Assembly: GCA_963681505.1 (NCBI GenBank)
Contig: OY811976.1
Span: 6,447,372-6,511,371, forward strand
DNA: 64,000 nucleotides
Reading direction: 5' to 3'
DNA from: Eunapius fragilis
Lineage: Eukaryota; Porifera; Demospongiae; Spongillida; Spongillidae
Shown here: positions 23,952 to 32,570 of the stretch, piece after piece
Position numbering within the stretch: position 1 is the stretch's first letter
How the letters are laid out: every line of letters begins with the position of its first letter
Translations under genes and position numbers: made by a program
The notes under the pieces: model-generated
Databases searched by the model: none
What the model saw: the letters and a program-made list of their open reading frames with translations, nothing else
Told to the model about the DNA's origin: nothing

Positions 23952-26900
23952 CTCCTCTCCTCCTCTCCTACAACAAACTTGTTTGTTGCCCATCGTGAGA
24001 GACAGTCTGCATTCCCATTAGCCTTGCCAGGTCTATGCTCCACTGTGTACAGATAAGGCTGTAGTGAGAGACTCCATCTGCATAACCGGGGGTTGCTCTC
24101 CTTAAGCTTATCTAACCATTCGAGTGAGCGATGATCCGTTTGGATGGTAAATCTTCGTCCCAACAAGTACACTCGAAATGCCGCGATCGCGAGTTTAATC
24201 GCAAGACATTCCTTCTCAACAGTCGAGTATCGCTCCTCTCTTGGTAGAAATTTCCTGCTGTAGTACGCAACAGGGTGTTCCTCCCCATCAGCTCCATGTT
24301 GGCTCAGGACCGCTCCCGCTCCTCTATCTGAAGCATCGGTTTGGAGAACAAATGGTTGTGTGAAATCCGGGCTCTTCAGAACAGGGTCACAACATAGACA
24401 TCTTTTAAGCGTTTCAAAAGCCTTGGTGCACTCCTCGTTCCACTCTACTACGTTTGGCGACGTCCTTCTAGTTAAGTCTGTCAACGGTAACGCTATCGTA
24501 GCATAGTCTGGGATAAATCGACGGTAATATCCCGTAAGACCCAAAAATCCTCTGACCTCCCGCTTAGTCTCAGGACGAGGGAAGGATTCGACAGCACCGA
24601 TCTTATTCGTCTCCGGTCGGACTGTACCGTTCCCCACAACATGTCCAAGGTAAACACATTCCTTCATCCCGAATTGACACTTAGCCAACTTCACCGTCAA
24701 ATTTGCATCCTTGATGCGTTGCAAAACCGTTCGCAAATGTTCGATATGACCTCTCCATGTACTGCTGTAGATCACCACATCATCTAGGTACGCTGCTGCA
24801 AAAGCTTCGCAGCCTCTCACCAAAGTATCCGTGAGTCGTTGGAAGGAAGCCGGTGCACCATTCAATCCAAACGGCATTACCCGAAATTGAAATAGACCCC
24901 TTGGTGTGACGAATGCCGTTTTAGGTCGATCTTTCACGGCCACAGGCATTTGCCAATAACCCTTCGTAAGGTCGAGCGTTGAGATATACCTCGCTTTTCC
25001 AAGTTGGTCAATGATCTCATCTATTCTGGGCATGGGATATGCTTCTACCTGTGTAACGGCATTCAGTCGGCGATAGTCAACGCATACCCGCATCGTTCCA
25101 TCTTTCTTCTTGACCAAGACAATTGGCGATGACCACTCGCTAGTAGACTGCTCGATGATTCCGTGCTGTTCCATCTCTTCTAACTCCTGGAGTACTGTCT
25201 CGCGATATGCATGGGGTAGTCGGTATGGACGCATCCTTACAGGACAAGCATCTACTGTCCTAATGTGATGCTGCATCAGGTTGGTTCTGCCAGGTCGATT
25301 GCTGAAGATCTCCTGAAATTCATCCATCACTCCCTTCATCTGTATGGTTTGCTCAGTACTTAACTGTTCACCGAAATGCGCCTCGCCCACCGTATCATCC
25401 TTCCATGCTGGAATTTCGTCTACTCCTTCCTGTAAAACTTCCTCCAAAAAACATGTCTCCTCCGACCGCACCTGAAATGCCTTCAGCATGTTCACATGGA
25501 AGACTCTCGTTCGTTTCCTTTTGTCGTGCATATCAACCGAATAGGTCACCTTGCCCTTCCGTTCTAGCACTTGATAAGGTCCTTGCCACTGTGCTGTGAG
25601 CTTGTCTGTCGTCGTAGGTAACAATACTAAAACTGGATCTCCGGATTTGAATTCCCTCAAACGTGCCCTCTTGTCGTACCACTGTTTCTGTGCTCCCTGC
25701 CGTATCACTAGGTTCTCCTCTACTATGTCGGCCATCTCCTTCAACCGTTGCTGCGCGTGCGTCTCCAATACATGGCTAACAACCGTTTCCTCGCTCTTGG
25801 GGCTCGCTTCCCACGTCTCACGTAGGATGTCTAAGGGGCCTCTCACATCTCGACCATACAATAGCTCGAATGGGGAAAACCCTGTAGAAGATTGTGGCAC
25901 CTCGCGGTACGCAAATAGCAAATATGGGATTTGCTTGTCCCAGTATTTCCCTCCGTCATGTGCCGTCTTCCTCAGCATTCCCTTCAACGTTTGATTGAAC
26001 CGCTCGACGAGACCATCCGTCTGAGGGTGGTAGGGACTAGTTCGGATCGCCTTAACCCCCAGCAGTCGGTACAATTCCGCCAGCAGCTGTGACATGAAAT
26101 TACTGCCTTGATCCGTGAGGATTTCCTTAGGCACTCCCACTCTAGCGAATAACTTGATTAGTTCTTCCGCGATATGTTCCGCGTCGATGGTTCTCAGTGG
26201 TATGGCTTCAGGGTAGCGCGTAGCATAATCGCACACCACCAGAATATAACGATTTCCCGCTTGGCTGCGAGGCAGGGGACCCACTATGTCCATGGCCACT
26301 CTGCTGAATGGTTCCGATATGACCGGTAGTGGTACCAACGGAGCTGGCTTTACCCCTCGCTTAGATGACTTCTGACAAACCCGGCAACTCTTGCAATACA
26401 TTTCCGTATCCTTGAATAAGGACGGCCAATAAAACCTGCGTAGAATACGCTGCCTTGTCTTATCACGGCCTTGGTGACCAGCCATAGGAATATCGTGGGC
26501 CAACTCTAACACTGTTTTCCTGCACTGCTTCGGCAAGACCAGTTGCTCCCACTCATACTCCTCGCTGCGTCCTGGAGGTCTCCACCTCCGATAAAGCAGA
26601 CCATCTCTCTTGAAGAACTCCTCATTAGGGCCGTTAGACTGTTCAGCCTTCTCCCACCCTTCCCGGAGCGATGGATCACACTGTTGTGAACGACCAAGAT
26701 CCCTTGATGATATGTTGAGGCCCTTTTCTCCTGGTACCTCGTTTCGAGCATCTGGGGTCAACACGATCTGGTTCAGGTCCGTACTGTCCGGCCGCTTAGC
26801 TGGACCAATCGCCGCTTCGACGTTGGTAGCCTCGTGTCGTTGCCCTTCTGCTATTTTCCCGGCCAAACGTAACTGTTCCTGGCCATCCTCTGGAATAGCG

Positions 26901-28507
26901 TTTGGCCGTACTCCTGACCGTTCCTGCCGTGCCCTTCGAACCATTTCTTCTTCTAGCTGCTGTCTGGCTCGTGCTCTTGTTAGCACCACCATTACGTCTT
27001 CTTGTCGAGGCCACGCCGGCTTAGCCTTGTCTCGCTTTGTAGTCCGATCCCTTATTAGGTTGCCCAACTCGGGAACGTCTGTCCCCAGTATCACGTCAAC
27101 TGGTAAACGTTCGGCCACTGCCGCCTCGACCTTAACTGGGACTCCCCGTATGTGTAGGATCAAGTCCGCTAGGTTGTACAGCTTAGTGTCTCCGTGAGCA
27201 CAACGAATGGACACCATCTTCCCGTCTATGATCTTCTCGGTGGGAACCCACTGTTGCCTCACCATTGTTCGGGTACAACCGGTGTCCAACAGTATTCGGG
27301 ACACTTTCCGTCCCTCCACTAAACCTGCTACCCATGGTCCCGACTGTGTAATATCGGCTTCTTCGAAACACATCAACACTTTTTCAGGGCATTCTCGAGA
27401 TACGTGCCCCTGCTTCTTGCAGTTGAAGCACCTTAGTCTTGCCTTTTCTGCACCTCCTTTGCTCGTGCTTGCCTTCTTGCGACACTCCTTTTCCATGTGC
27501 CCAAGCAAGCCACAATAATCGCACCTCGGCGTTAAATTGGTTTGGCTCATGGGTTTCTGGGTACCCACCTGATGACCATACCGCGCCTTCTGTAAACCAG
27601 GCTGCCTCGCCTGCTCGTATTCATCCGCCAGTTCGCCTGCTGCGATACTCGTTTTTGGTTTCTTCTCCATCACCCAAAGTTTCTGCTCGGGGTTACTCAG
27701 TGTTTCCAAGAACTGCTCCTTTCCAATAAACTGCTGCACGTCATCGACTGTCTTACACGTCTTCGTCCATTTCTGGAGTAGATCCATCAGCCGAACTGCA
27801 ACCTCGCGATTAGTTTCGCCGTCACTCCGTGATGAAGAGCGAAACCTCTTCCGATAGGCTTCCTCGTTTATATCATACCTCGCCAGTACCGCAGCCTTGA
27901 TAGCGTCGTAATCGGCAGCGCTTTCTGACGGGAGAGCCGCAAATGCCAACTGGGCCCTACCTGTTAACTGCGGTGTCAAGAATTGCGACCATCGGCCTTT
28001 ATCAACCTTCTGAGCCGTCATTATTCTTTCAAATGTGACCAGATATGCCTCAATGTCATCCTTCTCGGAAAGGGATGCCAGCTTCACACTTAACCCCACT
28101 GGGTTCTTAGATCCTCCTGGCGTCTCAGTCGGAGTTTTCACTAGTCTGACTAGTGCCTCCATGCGCTCCTGCATCTCCCTACGTTCCAACACGAATTGTT
28201 GCTCCCGTATCTTCCGCTCTTCCTCCAGCCGCGCTCGCTCGCCGGCTTCCTCCTTACGTCGCGCTTGCTCTATTTCTTCACGTCGCTGTCGCTCTTCCTG
28301 CACCCGTCGCGCCTGCTCTTCCGCCTCCTCCTTACGTCGCGCTTGCTCTATTTCTTCACGTCGCGTTCGCTCTTCCGCTTCCTCCTTCCGTCGCGCTCGC
28401 TCGTCCTCTTCGTACCGGCGGCGATCTTCCATAAGCGCCTTGAGAATTTCTTCCATACCCTCTGCTATCGTCGGACTTTTATATTCTTTACCGGAACGCG
28501 TGGTCAT
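23870..28507 (-). CDS. Gag-Pol polyprotein with protease-integrase-RT-RNase H order
   Basis: Single 1545-residue ORF. The N-terminus (about 1-120) is a charged coiled coil of RRKEEAEE-type repeats, followed by a capsid-like region (about 135-310). Two CCHC zinc knuckles follow (CDYCGLLGHMEKEC, about 326; CFNCKKQGHVSREC, about 359), then an aspartic protease (LLDTGCTRTMV, about 404). The integrase comes next: HHCC finger about 665-710, DDE residues in DIVGPLP (about 736), TDQGSNF (about 797) and ERFNQT (about 832), and a GPY motif in WQGPYQV. Only then comes reverse transcriptase (YLDDVVIYS, about 1239) and RNase H (TDASD about 1387, TDHRS). Integrase before RT is the Ty1/copia-like order, yet the RT and the GPY motif are of Ty3/gypsy type. 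The ATG at 28507 follows a leader of about 83 bases. Confidence 0.95.
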   Translation of the reverse strand: MTTRSGKEYKSPTIAEGMEEILKALMEDRRRYEEDERARRKEEAEERTRREEIEQARRKEEAEEQARRVQEERQRREEIEQARRKEEAGERARLEEERKIREQQFVLERREMQERMEALVRLVKTPTETPGGSKNPVGLSVKLASLSEKDDIEAYLVTFERIMTAQKVDKGRWSQFLTPQLTGRAQLAFAALPSESAADYDAIKAAVLARYDINEEAYRKRFRSSSRSDGETNREVAVRLMDLLQKWTKTCKTVDDVQQFIGKEQFLETLSNPEQKLWVMEKKPKTSIAAGELADEYEQARQPGLQKARYGHQVGTQKPMSQTNLTPRCDYCGLLGHMEKECRKKASTSKGGAEKARLRCFNCKKQGHVSRECPEKVLMCFEEADITQSGPWVAGLVEGRKVSRILLDTGCTRTMVRQQWVPTEKIIDGKMVSIRCAHGDTKLYNLADLILHIRGVPVKVEAAVAERLPVDVILGTDVPELGNLIRDRTTKRDKAKPAWPRQEDVMVVLTRARARQQLEEEMVRRARQERSGVRPNAIPEDGQEQLRLAGKIAEGQRHEATNVEAAIGPAKRPDSTDLNQIVLTPDARNEVPGEKGLNISSRDLGRSQQCDPSLREGWEKAEQSNGPNEEFFKRDGLLYRRWRPPGRSEEYEWEQLVLPKQCRKTVLELAHDIPMAGHQGRDKTRQRILRRFYWPSLFKDTEMYCKSCRVCQKSSKRGVKPAPLVPLPVISEPFSRVAMDIVGPLPRSQAGNRYILVVCDYATRYPEAIPLRTIDAEHIAEELIKLFARVGVPKEILTDQGSNFMSQLLAELYRLLGVKAIRTSPYHPQTDGLVERFNQTLKGMLRKTAHDGGKYWDKQIPYLLFAYREVPQSSTGFSPFELLYGRDVRGPLDILRETWEASPKSEETVVSHVLETHAQQRLKEMADIVEENLVIRQGAQKQWYDKRARLREFKSGDPVLVLLPTTTDKLTAQWQGPYQVLERKGKVTYSVDMHDKRKRTRVFHVNMLKAFQVRSEETCFLEEVLQEGVDEIPAWKDDTVGEAHFGEQLSTEQTIQMKGVMDEFQEIFSNRPGRTNLMQHHIRTVDACPVRMRPYRLPHAYRETVLQELEEMEQHGIIEQSTSEWSSPIVLVKKKDGTMRVCVDYRRLNAVTQVEAYPMPRIDEIIDQLGKARYISTLDLTKGYWQMPVAVKDRPKTAFVTPRGLFQFRVMPFGLNGAPASFQRLTDTLVRGCEAFAAAYLDDVVIYSSTWRGHIEHLRTVLQRIKDANLTVKLAKCQFGMKECVYLGHVVGNGTVRPETNKIGAVESFPRPETKREVRGFLGLTGYYRRFIPDYATIALPLTDLTRRTSPNVVEWNEECTKAFETLKRCLCCDPVLKSPDFTQPFVLQTDASDRGAGAVLSQHGADGEEHPVAYYSRKFLPREERYSTVEKECLAIKLAIAAFRVYLLGRRFTIQTDHRSLEWLDKLKESNPRLCRWSLSLQPYLYTVEHRPGKANGNADCLSRWATNKFVVGEEERSVEAQSSMEVNETIHTLNVGREQPLFK
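23952..23972 (-). other. Polypurine tract of the LTR element
   Basis: On the minus strand a run GGAGAGGAGGAGAGGAG directly abuts the 3' LTR. This is the expected primer for plus-strand synthesis. It lies inside the coding ORF. Confidence 0.8.
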
Positions 28508-28570
28508 CCACCGTTCAATGATAATATTGGGATCCGCGTGGTATTGTCAACCAACTGTTCGACTGATCGT

Positions 28571-28590
28571 ATCCCACCGCTGCCACCAAA
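28571..28590 (-). other. Candidate primer-binding site
   Basis: Directly inside the 5' LTR the minus strand reads TTTGGTGGCAGCGGTGGGAT. A TGG start near the LTR is what a tRNA 3' end (CCA) would pair with. I cannot name the tRNA without a tRNA set. Confidence 0.5.
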
Positions 28591-28859
28591 TGTGATAGAG
28601 TCCGTTATCGCGCCCACGACGCTCGCCGTATTGCGCCCAGGATACTTCAACTTATTCTCTTCTCAATTGCACAGCGTGTACATATTTATACGCGACTAAG
28701 GTTGAGAACCTTACACCTCTCTATGGAGAGTGCGTAACAATTACATAAACTATGCACACCCACAATAATGTTCTGAATCACTTGAATAGGGGTTGCTCCC
28801 GCCCGACATTCAGCGTGTGAATCGTCTCATTCACCTCCATGGAAGACTGGGCTTCCACA
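28591..28859 (-). repeat. 5' LTR of the Gmr1-like element
   Basis: 269 bp, nearly identical to 23683-23951. It contains a TATTTATA-like box (about 28682) that may serve as promoter core. Confidence 0.93.
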
Positions 28860-29116
28860 GACAGAGACAGAATATTCTTTCCGTCACGTTGTCACATAGA
28901 TATTGTCCACTAATGTCCAGTATAGATATATTTGTCATATCTCCAGTATCAAAAGCTCTTTAGTATCGACAACTCTACAGTCATAAGTGATACCCCCAAA
29001 TTTGCATATTCCTCTAGAAGATTTGGCATCGGTACGCGCTCGCACTTTCTTGACCATCGTTGATTAAGAAAGTGTGCTTATCCTTGTCATGACTAAGCAA
29101 GAGGTTCTACGGTAGA
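28860..29116. other. Short noncoding stretch after the LTR element
   Basis: After about 12 bases of lipoxygenase exon 3, similarity to the other copies ends. No gene seen. Confidence 0.5.
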
Positions 29117-29460
29117 CTATCCACTGCCGGGTTTTTTTCCACCAACATTACGTTCCTCTGAATTCTTACCTCTCCATGTCACAGTTGCCTCACCTCTCAC
29201 TCCTGCTGTTCTGAAGGAAGCTAGTGTATTTGCAGGGTCGGCAGCCCATGTGGCTGAAAATAGGAAGCATGCTGCCAATGATGATACAAGGTGCCAGGAG
29301 TTGGGGTGCGCACGTATCCCCCCTGGCGATGGAAACGTTTGGAAACTGGGGGAAGGAAGCCAGGAGTGCATTTTCCTGTTTGGCATCCCTGCTTGCTGTC
29401 AGCCAGTCCGGTCCCAAACCCATGATGGTTGCGGAAATTTATGGCCGCATCAACTTGTAA
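29117..29460 (+). pseudogene. Reverse-transcriptase element tail fragment 1
   Basis: The plus strand encodes GAHVSPLAMETFGNWGKEAR and AEIYGRINL. This C-terminal pattern (PLAVETYGNWGKEA..., EIYGRLN) recurs at 29677-30066 and 35584-35838. I recognise it as the end of reverse-transcriptase ORFs common in invertebrate genomes. It is truncated and frame-broken. Confidence 0.55.
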
Positions 29461-29676
29461 CTGGTGAGATCAGTGGCAAGGGCCATCATGGGAAGGGAGT
29501 TGGCCCATGGATAGACTTATTGGAACCGTTTAAATTAATCATGCTAATAGTTACATTTGTGTATGTAATCCATACCGGAATATTAATCGCAATAATAATT
29601 ATAGGAACAATACATGCAGAAACATTCAAGATATGTCCATGAGGCCAAGGGAAGGTGCCCATCTTGCCAGTAAGGC

Positions 29677-30604
29677 TCAGGCCACAGCCCAAACTAGGGT
29701 GAAGTTCATACTGCTGTAGATCACAGTGTGAACCCCGCTACATTGGCGAGAGGAACTGGAGATGGCCAGGTGAGAAGCCAGGCCGAAGAAAATAGATTGG
29801 GCCTCTCTACCCCAATTCCCATAAGTCTCCACTGTGAGTGGGATACACACCCAACCCAGCTCCAAACATTTGTGGTCATTTGCCTTGTGCTTCGTGCCCT
29901 TTGCCTCCTCTGCTGCAGCTCCTTTCAGACAAGCTCGCTGCTTTAGGGCTGAAATAGATTTGGATTCTGGGCATGATGACCGCATCACCAAAGGTGGAAG
30001 CTCAAAATGAAGCGATATAAGCAGCAGAGGAATGGTGGGAAACTGAACTGAGCCCAAGAACTCCAAGACTTAAGCTCAGTTGTGCCTGTTGCCATGTACG
30101 ATCAGTTACTTCTATAGCTATACTCTGTACGAAGCATTGTCTAACCTCTACATCAAACAGCTGCAGTGCCTCGACTTCTGGCCAAATGGCCCACACACAA
30201 ACGAAGCAGTATCAAGGTTACCTGAGTGTCTGAGGCTCTACTTCTACCAGTTTGGATAACAACTTCATGGCCTCTGAACGCTGCACAGAAAAGGTAGTCC
30301 CCTATTGGAGCGCCAAGTATGTCAAGATGAGGTACATGAGAGGACTTCATAGATGGAGGAACTCACTGGTGTCTCCTTAACAGAACATCTCACATTTGGA
30401 CAGATTAACAAAAATGCCAAGGTAGGGCCTGATAGAATCCAGCAGAGAATGAGCACTAAGGATAGTAGATTTCTTCCTTTCTAAGATTCCACCATCAAGG
30501 TACCAGGCTTGATAGAGGATGTGGGCACAGTCATCATCAGCATTTACGATCTTCTGCAGAACAAGTGCAAAGAGCAAGGGGCCCTCCCTATAGCTAGGGG
30601 TCAC
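29677..30604 (-). pseudogene. Degenerate reverse-transcriptase fragment 2
   Basis: 30377-30604 encodes GPLLFALVLQKIV...YLDGGI, matching an RT palm in which the usual YLDDG aspartate pair is damaged. 29677-30066 encodes the tail ELGWVCIPLTVETYGNWGRE. Frame breaks separate them. It is an old insertion and no ends can be defined. Confidence 0.6.
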
Positions 30605-30624
30605 CTTGTTGGAAGTTTGCCAAT

Positions 30625-30696
30625 TCCCATGTGGTCTAGTGGTTAGGATTCAGCCCTCTCACGGCTGTGGCCGGGGTTCGATTCCCCGCATGGGAA
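30625..30696 (+). tRNA. tRNA-Glu (CTC)
   Basis: A full cloverleaf can be drawn. The acceptor TCCCATG pairs with CATGGGA. The D arm is GGTCTAGTGGTTAGGATT and the anticodon loop CTCTCAC has anticodon CTC. The T arm CGGGGTTCGATTCCCCG is perfectly paired, and the discriminator is A. B-box GGTTCGATTCC is present. A TTTTTT run follows within a few bases, consistent with a Pol III terminator. There is no intron. Confidence 0.9.
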
Positions 30697-31206
30697 ATTT
30701 TTTATTCCCGCATCTATAATAATGATTTTGATTTTGATTTTGATTTAATTTTTAGGCAGGACATTCTGAAAGAATGCGCTCTCCATTGTCCTGAGCTTTT
30801 GCCTTGGGCCACATGGTTCTACGATGCTCATCCCTTGCTGTGGCATCCCATGGGTCACATATAATCAGAAGCGAGTGAAAATCCATTTGTTTAAAAGTGA
30901 CCATTTCACTTTATATGAAACTGTAGGTTGCATGGAGCTGCTGAATTGCGGTGTAATATTGTCATAAATAACAGTTACGCTGTCCTAATTGCATGCACAT
31001 TTTCCGCGCTCGTTTTGAGTGGTCAATGATTTGGGCAAATCGCGAACGGCAATGCACACTATAGGAACTAGGGGGTGTATCGAGAGGGGAAATGTGCACG
31101 CAACGTGCAGTCAGTAGTTGCACGACTGGCTATAGAGTAGAAATTAAAGAACACGCAAGATAAATCATGCGTTCCTACCAATTTTAACACGCCTGAGTTT
31201 CTGAAC

Positions 31207-31227
31207 CCCCCCCCCCCCCCCCCCCCC
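31207..31227 (+). repeat. Poly-C tract
   Basis: A homopolymer of about 20 C in noncoding DNA. Confidence 0.85.
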
Positions 31228-31302
31228 AATGGGTATACGTTCCGCATAACGCCCATTGTATCTTCTGTAGGGGCAGGAAGTAAGTAGGGTTGCCGCGATA
31301 CA

Positions 31303-31405
31303 TATCGCGATAATTAAGTCTATGATATCGCGATATTCCGCGATGTCATAGACATCTACATATCGCGATATATATATATATATATTATATATATATATAT
31401 ATATA
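31303..31405. repeat. Cluster of TATCGCGATA palindromes and a TA microsatellite
   Basis: The 10-bp palindrome TATCGCGATA occurs three times (31303, 31326, 31361), with a further CCGCGATG variant between. GTCTATGA and TCATAGAC form a larger inverted repeat around the middle copy. A (TA)n run follows to about 31405. It may be a small fold-back element or a binding-site cluster. Confidence 0.55.
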
Positions 31406-32570
31406 CAGCCTTGGAAGTATATGGCATAATTATACCATATGAATGAAAATAAGCGGTAAATCGTTATGCCAATTACAACGCAAATTACTTATATATATAA
31501 TTGGGATCGTGGCAGCGAAAAGGTATTTTATCAAGTTTTCAAATTATGTCATATTCAAAGAATCACCTATGTTCTCTACAACTTCTTTCTTACGCACTTG
31601 AAATTAGACTGTCAATCATGGAGTTACAGTGACCTGAATTTTTATTACGCCTACATTTTAATTGCACGCGTCAACGCTGATGCTCCTTCAGTCCTGGAAA
31701 TTTTTTTTTTTCAGTTCACGCGAATATGTTATATAAAAGCGCTCTTTATGTATAACGTCCGAACGATTAAAGCTACAGACGTACTATTAGCAGCGAATCC
31801 TAACACACCATTTTTCTATGGCACTATTTATTTCTGTCCCTTAGGACAGGTCCTCTCCGTATGGTACATACAAAGGGCGTTACCCCTAGAAGTTCAAGCC
31901 TTAAATATCCTTCGGCAGGAAAGTCCCAACCACAATCCGCGAGCATGGGTTTTGGATTTTGAATTGATAACAAAGAGGGGTTGTGTCTGTGACTCTAAAT
32001 GGCGTAGCTGAAGGGATTGTGGCTTAAATTTATTGCATATAACCGAAAGCTCGCGTGGTTTTAGCTGCAATGCATGTGATATCATGTTCATGTGGCTCAT
32101 CACCAAATTACGGGGGTGGATCTAGTTGCTTACCGTCACGTGTACACATTATAAAGATTGACATCCTCCATCATTATTTTTATTGAAAAAAGGTATGTGG
32201 CTTATACATTATAGGGTGCATGCGTGATGTGAACTGGTACCCCTCCTCTTTATCGTATATAGTATACAGGTGTTATGCAAGGTATGCGTTTGACGTAGAA
32301 CGCTATAGATGTACATGTGTATAATATAGCATAATATATAATCATGTCTGACACGTGCATAGAGGAGTATTTAAAGAGGTGCTTGCGTTTGACGTCACAT
32401 ATAAATTTGGCCCATCAAAAAGCATTCCGGTAAAGCGTAGGCGTCAGAGTGCGACAGTTCAGACCATATTTGGTACAAACTGTAACCTGGCTGTGTAAGC
32501 TAACACTAGCCGCCCAACAATTTGCTGTTGGTGCAAGGCAAGGCAACTGAGTGGAGCAAGAAAGTAAAAT
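31406..32570. other. Noncoding stretch with a dispersed repeat
   Basis: 31556-31705 recurs mostly inverted at about 42440-42590 (CACCTATGT...CTCTACAAC, TGTCAATCAT...GAGTTACAGTG, CCTGGAAATTT). The 181-codon ORF over it (31466-32011) is therefore repeat-derived and I do not call it a gene. The last part is upstream of the dispanin gene. Confidence 0.5.

Larger units (their letters stand above)
23683..28859 (-). mobile_element. Gmr1-like Ty3/gypsy LTR retrotransposon, full length
   Basis: A 5177-bp element on the minus strand. Its two 269-bp LTRs differ at about one base, and the target duplication is GACAG (23678-23682 and 28860-28864). It lies in exon 3 of lipoxygenase copy 3. The single long ORF is intact. 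Near-identical LTRs indicate a very recent insertion. Confidence 0.93.

Noticed and set aside
26610..27197. 195-codon plus-strand ORF
   Set aside because: Antisense shadow of the retrotransposon polyprotein.
31466..32011. 181-codon ORF
   Set aside because: It overlaps a dispersed repeat also found inverted at 42440-42590. Its hydrophobic, F/Y-rich composition reflects T-rich DNA.
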